A DNA stretch of 64,000 nucleotides, from NCBI GenBank assembly GCA_025360045.1, contig JANYCY010000033.1:1-64000 (forward strand), in the 5' to 3' direction. Under the pieces are notes generated by a model. That model was not told the DNA's origin and did not search any database. It saw only the letters and a program-made list of their open reading frames with translations. Position 1 is the stretch's first letter. Every line of letters begins with the position of its first letter. This document shows positions 49,709 through 59,567 of this stretch, in pieces. The DNA is from Janthinobacterium sp. GTDB lineage: Bacteria > Pseudomonadota > Gammaproteobacteria > Burkholderiales > Chitinibacteraceae. The translations under genes were made by a program, and so were the position numbers.

Positions 49709-52700
49709 GTGCTACATCTATTCCAATCCAACCGTATCGATGTTCTGCTGGCGGCGCTGGCGCATCAGTTAGAGACTTCTCCTTTAGCTTCCCCTTTTGA
49801 GCAGGAAAAGATTGTGGTGCAGTCTAAGGGGATGGGGCGGTGGTTGAATTTTCGCTTGGCAGAAAAGCAGGGCATGACGGCGCAGATGGGTTATCCGCTG
49901 TTGGCGTCTTTTTTCTGGGATTTAATGCAACGCACGCTGGGCGGCAATCTGCCGAAGAAGTCGCCGTTTTCGCGGGAGATTATGGGCTGGCGGGTATTGG
50001 CCTGGCTAGATTCGCAGCCTAATGCGCCGGTGCTGCTTAATTATCTGCGCGAAGGCGGGGATTTTCGGCGCTTTGAACTCGCCACGCGCATTGCCGATGT
50101 GTTCGATCAGTATTTGGTTTACCGCCCCGACTGGCTGCTGGCTTGGGAAAAACATCAGAGCCTAGGGCTGGGGGACGATGAGGCTTGGCAAGCGGCGCTG
50201 TGGCGCTATCTATCTAAGGATGAGCTGGATATTCGTGTAGATGGCGGCCATCGTGGCGCGCTGCTGGCGGCCACTCACAAGCGGCTGCTCGACCCGCGCC
50301 CGCTGGATTTGCCCAGCCGTGTTTCGCTATTTGGCATATCCAGCCTGCCGCCGGTGTATATGGAGATTTTGCGCGCGCTGTCTAAACGCTGCGAGGTGTT
50401 TATCCATGCGCTGAATCCTTGCGGCGAGCCTTGGGGCGAGATTCGGGATGCGGCGGAAATCGCGCGGCTTTCTGATGGCTTTGATCCTGAAGACCTGTAT
50501 TTGGAAGTCGGCAATCCGCTGTTGGCGGTGTGGGGCAAGCAGGGGCGGGAGTTTTTTAATCAGCTGATTGCCGAGCCAGAAATCCTTGAATACTTCACGC
50601 CTTTTCCTGGCAACCACGACACGATGTTGCAAACGCTAAAAAGCGATGTGCTGGAGCTTGTCGCCCGCAGCCCGGAAACCGCACAGCGCGTGGCGGCGAA
50701 CGATCAATCCTTGCAAGTGCATATCTGCCATTCAGCCATGCGCGAAATTGAAGTGCTGCACGATCAGCTCTTGGCGCTATTCGAGGCCGACACCACGCTC
50801 ACCCCCGCCGATATTGTGGTGTTGATGCCCGATATCGAACATTACATTCCCTATATTGAGGCCGTATTCGGTCGCCATTTGGAGAAGGGCGGCGCATCTG
50901 CACTCTCCGCTCCCCATGTGCCCTTTGCCATTGCTGACCGCAGCCTAAAAGACGCAGCTCCCTTGGCGCAAGCCCTGCTAGAGCTGCTCACCCTGCCGCA
51001 ATGCCGCTTTGCCAGCGATTGGATGATGGCGCTGCTGGATATCCCCGCCATTGCCCGCCGCTTTGAAATCCCCGCATCCGACTTGCCCACCATCCACCGC
51101 TGGATCAGCGAATTAGGCATTCATTGGGGCAGAGACGGCGAGCATAAGGCCGAGCTGGGTTTACCCAATACCTTTGAGCACACTTGGCGGTTTGGGCTAG
51201 ATAGATTGCTGCTGAGCATCGCACTGCCCGCTGGCGTGGCGGGCGCTGCTGCACCACTCTTTGCTGGCACATTGCCCGGCAGCGGCGTGGCGGGAAATCA
51301 GGCGCAGTTGGCGGCTGGCCTCGCGGCTTTTGCCGAGACGCTGTTTGAGCAAGCCGCATCGCTATCGGGTGAGCACACGCCCGAGCTGTGGCATAGAAAA
51401 TTGATAGACATGATAGAGGCGCTGTTTGCGCCGGATGATGATGAAGCGCTTACTCTGGCCGAGCTGCGCGAGCAGATTATTGAATTTGCCGAGCAAAGCC
51501 GTGCCGCCAACTACGATGCGCCGGTGGATTTATCTGTGCCGCGCAGTTGGCTCAATGGCGCGCTGTCCGGCAAGATTCCGAGTGGTGGTTTTTTAACCGG
51601 CGCGGTGACATTTTGCGCCATGGTGCCGATGCGCTGCCTGCCCTTTAGAGTGATTGCCCTCTTGGGCTTTAATGACGGCGCTTTCCCGCGCGAATCGCGC
51701 CCGCCGGGCTTTGATTTGATGGCGCACAATCCGCAATATGGCGATCGATCCCGTCGCGCCGATGATCGCTATCTCTTCTTGGAAACCTTGCTTTCAGCCA
51801 GCGATGTGCTGTATCTGAGTTATGTAGGCCGTGGCATCCAAGATAATGGTGTGATTCCGCCATCGGTGGTGGTGTCTGATTTGCTCGACGCCGTGGGGCG
51901 CAGCTTTGTGCTGGAAGACGCCCCGCCGCAACCCGCCCTTGGCAACGAGGCGCTGAAATGGCGGCGCATCGAGCGCGAGCGGCTACTCAAGCATCTGATT
52001 ACCGAACACCCGCTGCAACCCTTTAGCCCTCGCTATTTTAAGGAAGAACGACTACCCGCCTATTCCCCACTCTGGTTTGCTGCCGCCACCGCCATTGGCC
52101 AGCCGCAGGGCCTGCCACTCTCGGTATTGGCAGAAAGCTTGCCGCTGCCCGATGCAGAATTTAAAAATGTCGCGTTTAACGATTTGCTGGCCTTTTGGCG
52201 CAACCCTACCCGATATTTACTCAGAAACCGCATCGGCATCCGGCTTGCTGACGAGGCTGTGGAATTCGAAAGCAACGAGCCATTTAGCCTGTCTTTTTCC
52301 GCAAAAAGCGAGCTAAACCAAGTAATCTGGCAATCCCTGGAGCAGGGCTGGAGCAGTGATTCCATCGCCACCGGCCGAGCCGCCGGCCTGCTGCCGCACG
52401 GTGGTTTTGGCGATATGAGCGCCGCCAAGCAATCGGCCACGCTACGCAAACTCTATAACGCCGCCGAGCCACTGCTCAGCGATGCAACGCTGGCACCGCA
52501 TTCTTTTCTGTTTAAATTTGCGGACGATATGCAGCTCAACGGCGCACTGCACCAGCTACGCCCCAATGGGCAAGTGGCGGTTTGGACAGACCACAGCTCG
52601 CCCATCGAGCTAATCGCCTGCTGGCTAAAACACCTCGCCCTCTGCCACGCCGCACCCGATGGCGTGCAACAGGAAACACGCATCGTCAGTCAAAAAGGCC

Positions 52701-53035
52701 ATTGGCGCTTTGGGCCAGTGGAAAACGCCGGTGTAGAGCTAGAAAAATGGCTGCATTACTACTGGCAGGGCCTATCCAATCGCCTACCCTTTGCCACCCG
52801 CAGCAGCGCCAAATACGCCGAAGCACTCAGTGGCGACGATGGCTCAGTAGATGCGGCAGAAAAAGCCGCCAGAGAAAGCTGGCACGGCAACAGCCTGCGC
52901 GGCTTTGCTGGCGAAGAATCAGAAATCTGGTACGAAATGGCTTGGCGCGGGCAAAGCTTGCTGAGCGACGAGGGATTTGCCGAGATGGCAAATGAGCTGT
53001 TGCTGGCGATGTATCAATGCAGGGAAGAGCTATAA
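49709..53035 (+). CDS. recC: Exodeoxyribonuclease V gamma subunit
   Basis: MLHLFQSNRIDVLLAALAHQL...VQSKGMGRWLNFRLAEKQGMTAQMGYPLLASFFWDLM...RVSLFGISSLPPVYMEILRALS. Confidence 0.93.
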   Translation: MLHLFQSNRIDVLLAALAHQLETSPLASPFEQEKIVVQSKGMGRWLNFRLAEKQGMTAQMGYPLLASFFWDLMQRTLGGNLPKKSPFSREIMGWRVLAWLDSQPNAPVLLNYLREGGDFRRFELATRIADVFDQYLVYRPDWLLAWEKHQSLGLGDDEAWQAALWRYLSKDELDIRVDGGHRGALLAATHKRLLDPRPLDLPSRVSLFGISSLPPVYMEILRALSKRCEVFIHALNPCGEPWGEIRDAAEIARLSDGFDPEDLYLEVGNPLLAVWGKQGREFFNQLIAEPEILEYFTPFPGNHDTMLQTLKSDVLELVARSPETAQRVAANDQSLQVHICHSAMREIEVLHDQLLALFEADTTLTPADIVVLMPDIEHYIPYIEAVFGRHLEKGGASALSAPHVPFAIADRSLKDAAPLAQALLELLTLPQCRFASDWMMALLDIPAIARRFEIPASDLPTIHRWISELGIHWGRDGEHKAELGLPNTFEHTWRFGLDRLLLSIALPAGVAGAAAPLFAGTLPGSGVAGNQAQLAAGLAAFAETLFEQAASLSGEHTPELWHRKLIDMIEALFAPDDDEALTLAELREQIIEFAEQSRAANYDAPVDLSVPRSWLNGALSGKIPSGGFLTGAVTFCAMVPMRCLPFRVIALLGFNDGAFPRESRPPGFDLMAHNPQYGDRSRRADDRYLFLETLLSASDVLYLSYVGRGIQDNGVIPPSVVVSDLLDAVGRSFVLEDAPPQPALGNEALKWRRIERERLLKHLITEHPLQPFSPRYFKEERLPAYSPLWFAAATAIGQPQGLPLSVLAESLPLPDAEFKNVAFNDLLAFWRNPTRYLLRNRIGIRLADEAVEFESNEPFSLSFSAKSELNQVIWQSLEQGWSSDSIATGRAAGLLPHGGFGDMSAAKQSATLRKLYNAAEPLLSDATLAPHSFLFKFADDMQLNGALHQLRPNGQVAVWTDHSSPIELIACWLKHLALCHAAPDGVQQETRIVSQKGHWRFGPVENAGVELEKWLHYYWQGLSNRLPFATRSSAKYAEALSGDDGSVDAAEKAARESWHGNSLRGFAGEESEIWYEMAWRGQSLLSDEGFAEMANELLLAMYQCREEL

Positions 53036-53198
53036 GGCAAGGCCCAAGGTCATTATTTGAGCTTTTAAAAACAATAAAATCGTCATACTCGAACGTTTTA
53101 TTGGGGACCCAGCTGCTCTGCTGAGTCTCCAATAAAACCATTCGAGGATGACGATTATGGCCTTAGTACTAAGGGATGAAGCGAGTCCTTAGATCCGC

Positions 53199-53948
53199 TT
53201 AAAACCGCTCATCCATCCGCAAATAGCGCCACTGACCAACGGGCAAATCGGATAGCGAGATACGGCCAATACGCAGGCGGCGGATTGCGATCACTCTCAG
53301 GCCGACTAATTCGCACATACGGCGAATCTGGCGCGGGCGGTTTTCACGCAATACAAAGCGCAATGAGTCTTCACTCTGCCAGCTGACTTTAGTTGGCTTT
53401 AAGCGCTCATCATCAAGGCTCAGGCCATTATTAAGCTGTTTTAAGCCTTCTGTGCTCAACATTCCTTCGACTTGAACGGCGTATTCGCGCTCTACATCCA
53501 CATCCGACATCAGCTTTTTAGCGATGCGGCCATCTTGCGTCAGCACCAGTAGGCCCGATGTATCTACATCTAAGCGGCCCGCTGGAGCGAGGTTGTGCAT
53601 GTGTTTTTTAAGGAAATTGATGCCGGTTCGGTCGCCAATAAAGCGCGTTTCCGCTTTGATCAAGGTCCAGGCTGGGCGATCCCCCGGCTCGGCAGGGCCG
53701 GATACATAGCCCACTGGCTTGTGCATCAGAATGGTGACGCGCTCAGCTTGAAATACCGTGGCTTGGCGCTCTAGAGTGATTTTTTGCTCAGGCACAACAC
53801 GGCTACCGAGGGTGTTGACCACCACGCCATCGACTTTTACCCAGCCCTGTTCAATAAATTCGTCGGCCTCGCGGCGTGAGCACATGCCCAGCTCGGTCAT
53901 GCGTTTGGATAAGCGGATGGATTCGGTCATGGTCGTAATACTTTTCAT
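53199..53948 (-). CDS. RsuA/RluF-like 23S rRNA pseudouridine synthase
   Basis: S4 domain (MCSRREADEFIEQGWVKVDG), LAPAGRLDVDTSGLLVLTQDG, RPRQIRRMCELVG. Confidence 0.92.
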   Translation of the reverse strand: MKSITTMTESIRLSKRMTELGMCSRREADEFIEQGWVKVDGVVVNTLGSRVVPEQKITLERQATVFQAERVTILMHKPVGYVSGPAEPGDRPAWTLIKAETRFIGDRTGINFLKKHMHNLAPAGRLDVDTSGLLVLTQDGRIAKKLMSDVDVEREYAVQVEGMLSTEGLKQLNNGLSLDDERLKPTKVSWQSEDSLRFVLRENRPRQIRRMCELVGLRVIAIRRLRIGRISLSDLPVGQWRYLRMDERF

Positions 53949-54279
53949 AAGAGCAATCTGCCATTGTACCCGCTACAGGCAAAAAAAACGCCACTGAACG
54001 TCTTAGCCCCGCTAGCGGGGAAAGCACACCATAAGAAACAAGATAGAGCCTTTTGTTTCTTATGGGCCAGTGGCGCAAATACATACAGAGGAGAGAGATG
54101 AAACAACATCGAAATCAATTCAATGTACACATTACGTTTCAGCAGCAATCATTCTAATTTCTTAGAGCAATTGCGTCGTTGCATAAATTACATTATAGGC
54201 GGCGAATATTACCCAGCAAAGACAAGCCTTAGCTGCCATCGCGCGTATTTAATCAAAAATTAAATATCTTCTACGGCAA

Positions 54280-55428
54280 GTGCGACTTATGCTTAAACCA
54301 AATCCACCTAAAGGTGTCCCTATGAACTACGACAGCTTACTCACGCCGAAAATTCACGATATCAATACCTTCCAAGATTTTCGGGAAAGCCTTGCCGATC
54401 ACGCGCCACGCATCGAGCAAATTATTGCCGAGCTAAAACGAGACCCCGGCAAAATGATGTTGATTTCTGATTTGTTTCGCGCCTTTCATAATATCAAGGG
54501 CGATGCTGGGCTATGCCGTGTTGAGTTTGTAGTGCCCTTGGTGCATGGCATAGAAACGCTGCTTTCCAGAATGCGCGCTGGCGAGCTGCAGCTCACCGAA
54601 GTGCTGTCTGAAGTATTACTACTGACCTTAGATAGGCTAGAGCAAGCGGTCGAATCACTCAGCAATAATGCATCAGCCAGTAGCTTGCATCTGCCGACCT
54701 TAGCTCGCGGCTTAGATGGGCTTTCTACTTTGCAAGCTGAAGAGCTTGATCCTGCTTGTGCTCGGCTGATCGAAGCAGTTACCGGTTTTAAACATGCCGC
54801 CGTGGTCTTGCCAGATCGTACCCGTGCCGAAGTAGAGCGCTCAAATGAGGAGCGCAGCCAAGATTTACGTTTTTTCCGCAATATGGCACTGCAATTAGAA
54901 ATGCGCTCACCGCTATTTCGTGGCCGCACTGCACGCAATTTGCAATTAGCACTCGCCACCAATAAAGCCGCAGGCGGCGTGGTTTCTAGCACTCAGCTAG
55001 AAGCCGCCGTGTATATGCACGATATTGGCATGATGTTTTTACCCGAATCGCTGTGGCTGAAAGTAGAAAGAATGTCTGACGCCGAGCGCGCACAATTACT
55101 TGATCACCCCGCTTGGGCCGCAGGGCTTTTAGCCAGAATGGAAGGCTGGCAAGACGCATCAACCATGTGTTTACAGCACCACGAAAGTGTCGAAGGTAAC
55201 GGCTACCCCAATAAACTCAGCGGTAACGATATTGTGCCGGGTGCCAAAATCCTCGCTCTGGTCGATGCTTTTGAGGCCGTCATGCTCAAACACAGCCATC
55301 GCGGCCAGAATAAATCGGTGCTGCGGGCCATTGCCGAAGTCAACGCTTCTGATCAGCAATTTGATCCAGACTGGATAGAGCCATTTAATCGGGTGATACG
55401 CACCATGATGGAAAACGGCGGCTTATAA
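54280..55428 (+). CDS. Hpt-HD-GYP fusion protein
   Basis: Hpt motif FHNIKGDAGLCRVEFVVPLVHGIETLL; HD-GYP motifs YMHDIGMMFLPESLWLK and HHESVEGNGYPNKLSG. Confidence 0.85.
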   Translation: MRLMLKPNPPKGVPMNYDSLLTPKIHDINTFQDFRESLADHAPRIEQIIAELKRDPGKMMLISDLFRAFHNIKGDAGLCRVEFVVPLVHGIETLLSRMRAGELQLTEVLSEVLLLTLDRLEQAVESLSNNASASSLHLPTLARGLDGLSTLQAEELDPACARLIEAVTGFKHAAVVLPDRTRAEVERSNEERSQDLRFFRNMALQLEMRSPLFRGRTARNLQLALATNKAAGGVVSSTQLEAAVYMHDIGMMFLPESLWLKVERMSDAERAQLLDHPAWAAGLLARMEGWQDASTMCLQHHESVEGNGYPNKLSGNDIVPGAKILALVDAFEAVMLKHSHRGQNKSVLRAIAEVNASDQQFDPDWIEPFNRVIRTMMENGGL

Positions 55429-55666
55429 GAAGTAGCGGCACCTTGAGGGATGATGAAGTTTTATACCTAGTAGCTGATGTGACTCAGCAAAACCCAGACC
55501 TTGAACCACAGAGAAAAGGGAGAACACGGAGTGCCACGGAGAAGACCATACAGAAACAAGGTTTTCTCTGTGAAACTCCGTGTTCTCTGCACACTCCGTG
55601 GTTCAAGATTTGGGTTTTATGCTGGAGTGGAATTGCCGCTGCTGCGTACTCGCTATTTGAATTTCA

Positions 55667-56656
55667 CTATCGGGTTGCTGCCAATCTAGGGGCAAATTCG
55701 CTGACGATAAACTCGACAAAGGCGGTTACTTTGGCGGGAAGCCAGTCGCGTGCGGGGTAGACGGCATACACAGGTAGGCCCACTGCTAGCTGGTAATCGG
55801 GCAGCAGCGCCAGCAATTGCCCACTGGCAAGCGGTGCGGCTAATAAGGCGCGGTCAATCAATAATAAACCTAGCCCATGGGTGGCCGCATCGACCAAAGC
55901 ACAGGCATCATTCATCGCCAAAGGCCCCTTTACCCGCACTTTCTCCTCCCCTAATGGCCCAGAAAAAGTCCATAGATTCATAGCGCGCGAGCCATTTTGG
56001 TAAAATAGACAAGCATGCTGTGCCAAATCGCTTGGTGTTTGCGGCGTGCCCTTCTGTGCCAGATAGGCTGGGCTAGCAACCAACTGCAATTGCAATTCAC
56101 CCAGCTTACGTGCAACCAAGGTTGAATCTGGCAAATGGCCGACCCGAATAGCGATATCGACTTGCTCAGTCGTTAAATCCACAAAACGATCTTCCAATTG
56201 CAAGAGCAAATCAACTTCTGGATAACGCTGGGAAAATAAAGAAAGTAAGGGGACTAAATGCACCCTAGCTAGCGACGACGAGCAGCTCACTTTCAGCCGC
56301 CCACGCACATTCTGCCGATAATCATCGGTAATCGCATCGATATTACCCAACGCCGCAGCCACCGTTTGCGCCTCTTGCCAAACCCGCTCGCCTAATTCGG
56401 TTAACGCCAGCTTACGTGTTGTTCTTTGTAATAATTTTGCGCCAAGCTGAGCTTCAAACCGTGCCAGCTGCTTACTCACCGACGAGCGATTCAGCCCCAG
56501 CTCCTGTGCGGCCCCCGTCAAACTGCCATGGCGTACCACGCAGGAAAACAGCGCCAAGCCTGGCAAAGTATCTAGAGAAAGAGTCATCCGTGCTTCCTTT
56601 GGTCCTGAGAGCTGATTGATTCCGTTGAGGCAACAATGTAATGCTTTTGTTAGCAC
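55667..56656 (-). CDS. LysR-family transcriptional regulator
   Basis: FSCVVRHGSLTGAAQELGLNRSSVSKQLARFEAQLGAKLLQRTTRKLALTELG. Start likely 56587 (MTLSLDTLPGL). Confidence 0.93.
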   Translation of the reverse strand: MLTKALHCCLNGINQLSGPKEARMTLSLDTLPGLALFSCVVRHGSLTGAAQELGLNRSSVSKQLARFEAQLGAKLLQRTTRKLALTELGERVWQEAQTVAAALGNIDAITDDYRQNVRGRLKVSCSSSLARVHLVPLLSLFSQRYPEVDLLLQLEDRFVDLTTEQVDIAIRVGHLPDSTLVARKLGELQLQLVASPAYLAQKGTPQTPSDLAQHACLFYQNGSRAMNLWTFSGPLGEEKVRVKGPLAMNDACALVDAATHGLGLLLIDRALLAAPLASGQLLALLPDYQLAVGLPVYAVYPARDWLPAKVTAFVEFIVSEFAPRLAATR

Positions 56657-56718
56657 TAATCAATTCAACGATTCATTGCTAAACTCGCCCTATTCACTTA
56701 CTCACTGGAAGAATAAAA

Positions 56719-57657
56719 ATGACAGCAAGCATGCAAGCCATTCGCCAACACAGCTACGGTCAACGCGATGTATTACAGCTAGAAAACGTGCCAACACCGC
56801 AGATTAGCGCTGATGATGTGTTAATTCGTGTCCACGCAGCTGGGGTTAATCCGGTGGATTGGAAAATCCGTGAAGGCTATTTGCAATCCATGATATCTCA
56901 TGAAATGCCACTCACTTTGGGCTGGGATGTAGCGGGTGAAATTGTTGCCCTAGGCGAGCAAGTCACAGGCTGGCAAATTGGCGATGCCGTATATTCCCGC
57001 CCAGATATTGCCCGCAATGGTGCGTATGCCGAGTTTGTTGCCGTTAGGGCCAGCGAAATTGCCAAAAAACCACGAAGCCTAGACTGGCAACAAGCCGCAG
57101 CCGTGCCTTTAGCCGCGCTGACTGCATGGCAAGCGCTATTTGAAATAGCAAAATTGCAAGCTGGCGAGAAAGTACTCATCCATGCCGGAGCAGGCGGTGT
57201 GGGCCTGTTCGCAATTCAATTAGCCAAGTGGCGCGGTGCCGAGGTATATACCACCACCTCTGGTAAAAACGCCGAATTAGTCAGCGCCCACGGTGCCGAC
57301 CATGTGATTGATTACACGCAAGCCAACTTCGCAGATTTACGTGATCTAGATGTGGTGTTTGACACTATGGGCGGCGACATTTTGTCCCAAAGCTGGCAAA
57401 CACTGAAAGCTGGAGGACGACTCGTTTCAATTTGCGACGCTCCCGATACTGCTACCGCACAAAAACACCAAGTAAATGCTCACTTTTGCTTTGTGCAGCC
57501 TAATGCCGCTCAGTTAAGTGAAATTGCTACATTGTTAGATGCCGGACACATCAAAGTGGTCATCGACAGCGTGTTTCCATTAGCCCAAGCCGCCCTTGCC
57601 CATGAGCGCAGCGAAAGCGGCCGCGCCCGTGGCAAGATTGTGCTGCAAGTCGCTTAG
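56719..57657 (+). CDS. Zinc-type/quinone oxidoreductase-like alcohol dehydrogenase
   Basis: MQAIRQHSYGQRDVLQLENVPTPQI...VLIHAGAGGVGLFAIQLAKWRGAEVYTTTS. Confidence 0.93.
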   Translation: MTASMQAIRQHSYGQRDVLQLENVPTPQISADDVLIRVHAAGVNPVDWKIREGYLQSMISHEMPLTLGWDVAGEIVALGEQVTGWQIGDAVYSRPDIARNGAYAEFVAVRASEIAKKPRSLDWQQAAAVPLAALTAWQALFEIAKLQAGEKVLIHAGAGGVGLFAIQLAKWRGAEVYTTTSGKNAELVSAHGADHVIDYTQANFADLRDLDVVFDTMGGDILSQSWQTLKAGGRLVSICDAPDTATAQKHQVNAHFCFVQPNAAQLSEIATLLDAGHIKVVIDSVFPLAQAALAHERSESGRARGKIVLQVA

Positions 57658-57980
57658 ATCCCTAAATAAACCGTCGTCATTCCCGCTTGGGGGTGACGAC
57701 GTTTTTATTGAGCCTACCATTTTGGAACGTAATTCAAGTCATATCCTTAAGTTTATCTAACACAAGATAGAGTATTTTTTTACCCAAGTATTTCAACCTC
57801 AACACATAATACTGACGCCATACAGGCAAATTCATTCTGCATTATTTTTTTAATTGTCAGAAAGATATCTAAGATAAATCCCCCCCCGTGCTTGCATGAT
57901 CGCCCCTACGATCTATTCTGCTATATGTATGAGCGCAAACTAGCCACTCGCAGATCCTAATCGCTGAAGTTTAATCCCCC

Positions 57981-58718
57981 ATGAAGACCTATTCCTTCCT
58001 AGCGCTATGGCTAATCGTCTACTCCTTGAGTGGCCATGCAGAAAGCATTCGTGTTGTTACTGAAACAACAGCTTATTCTTATATGAAGGAAGGGAAAGTG
58101 GCTGGATCAGCCACAGAAGTGATTGAGCTGAGCCTAAAAAAAGCAGGTATCACCGATTACAGCATCAATATCTACCCATGGGCAAGAGCGTATGATCTCG
58201 CCTTACAAAAAGCCAATGTACTGATTTATCTCATTGCCCGCACCCCCAACAGAGAAGCAGATTTTAAATGGGTAGGTGAGCTAAGCAGGCCACAGTGTTT
58301 TTTGGTCAAACTAAAAGAAAGAACGGATATCAAGGTTAATAAACTAGCAGACACTAAGCGCTATTCTATTGGGGTCGTCAGAGACGATGTGCGCCAACAG
58401 TATTTGCAGCAACAAAAATTAACCAATCTAAGTATTTCATCCCAGCAATCAGATAGCTTTAGGCAATTAGTCAATCATCAACTAGACCTTATTGTTTTAT
58501 TTGATGCAGATATGCCTCGCCTCTGCCAACAGCAATCTTTTGACTGCAATAAACTCGAGAAACTATTCTTACTTAATGAGCTGAGCAATGGGATATATAT
58601 GGCATTTAGTAAGAAAACACCTGATAAATTAGTTAAACAAACTCAGGATGCTTTTGAAAAATTAAAAGCAGAAGGCCTAGTAAAACAAATAATGGAACAG
58701 GTCCCATTGCCACGCTAA
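57981..58718 (+). CDS. Periplasmic solute-binding (SBP_bac_3-like) protein
   Basis: Signal peptide; YPWARAYDLALQKANVLIYLIARTPNREADFKWVGEL. Confidence 0.85.
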   Translation: MKTYSFLALWLIVYSLSGHAESIRVVTETTAYSYMKEGKVAGSATEVIELSLKKAGITDYSINIYPWARAYDLALQKANVLIYLIARTPNREADFKWVGELSRPQCFLVKLKERTDIKVNKLADTKRYSIGVVRDDVRQQYLQQQKLTNLSISSQQSDSFRQLVNHQLDLIVLFDADMPRLCQQQSFDCNKLEKLFLLNELSNGIYMAFSKKTPDKLVKQTQDAFEKLKAEGLVKQIMEQVPLPR

Positions 58719-58730
58719 GAGGGGATTATC

Positions 58731-59492
58731 TTGCTGAGGCTAAAATATATTTTTCTATCGCTATTACTCAATCTCACATTTGAGGCATTGGTTTTTGCCG
58801 AAACAATTAAAGTAGTCACCGAGGAGCTTGCTCCATATAACTATACCGAAAAAGGTGTTTTAACTGGATTTTGCACCGAGATTGTTCAGGCTATCCTCAA
58901 AGAAATCAATATTCAAGGCGATTTTCAATCTATGCCTTGGGCAAGGGCTTATGACAGTGCACTTAGAAACGAAAATGTCCTGATCTATTCAATTGGTCGC
59001 ACGCCACAAAGAGAAATGCTGTTTAAATGGGTAGGCCCGATTGCTCCTGCCAATAATTATTTATTTGCTCTAGCCAGTAACAATATAAAAATATCTCAAT
59101 TAGCAGATGCAAAAAAATACCAAATTGCAAGCGTCAACGCAGATGTTGGCGAGCAATTTTTAGAATCCCAAGGATTTTTAAAAGGAAAGAACCTACAGTC
59201 AAGCGTGAAATATCAGCTGAATTACGAAAAATTAAAACTTAGGCGCGTTGATTTATGGGTCATGAACGAAATGGCAGCTTATCACCTTGTTCGCCAAGCA
59301 GGCGATGATCCCGCAAAAATCCTAGTAAGGGCTTATAAACTTCAACTCAGCGAAAACGGATATTTCATTGCATTTAGCCATAAAACCTCTGACAAGGTCA
59401 TCGACCGATTCAACATTGGGCTAGAAAATATAAAAAAAAAGGGCATATTTGATTTAATAAAAAAGAAGTGGTTATTAGAAGATTTAGATTAA
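58731..59492 (+). CDS. Periplasmic solute-binding (SBP_bac_3-like) protein, paralogue
   Basis: Signal peptide; MPWARAYDSALRNENVLIYSIGRTPQREMLFKWVGPI. Confidence 0.85.
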   Translation: MLRLKYIFLSLLLNLTFEALVFAETIKVVTEELAPYNYTEKGVLTGFCTEIVQAILKEINIQGDFQSMPWARAYDSALRNENVLIYSIGRTPQREMLFKWVGPIAPANNYLFALASNNIKISQLADAKKYQIASVNADVGEQFLESQGFLKGKNLQSSVKYQLNYEKLKLRRVDLWVMNEMAAYHLVRQAGDDPAKILVRAYKLQLSENGYFIAFSHKTSDKVIDRFNIGLENIKKKGIFDLIKKKWLLEDLD

Positions 59493-59567
59493 ATTTTGGC
59501 TCCAAAGCCAATTCATCATAACAATTAATATTTCTGCTCATAAAAATCGATCACTTAAAAGCTAACC

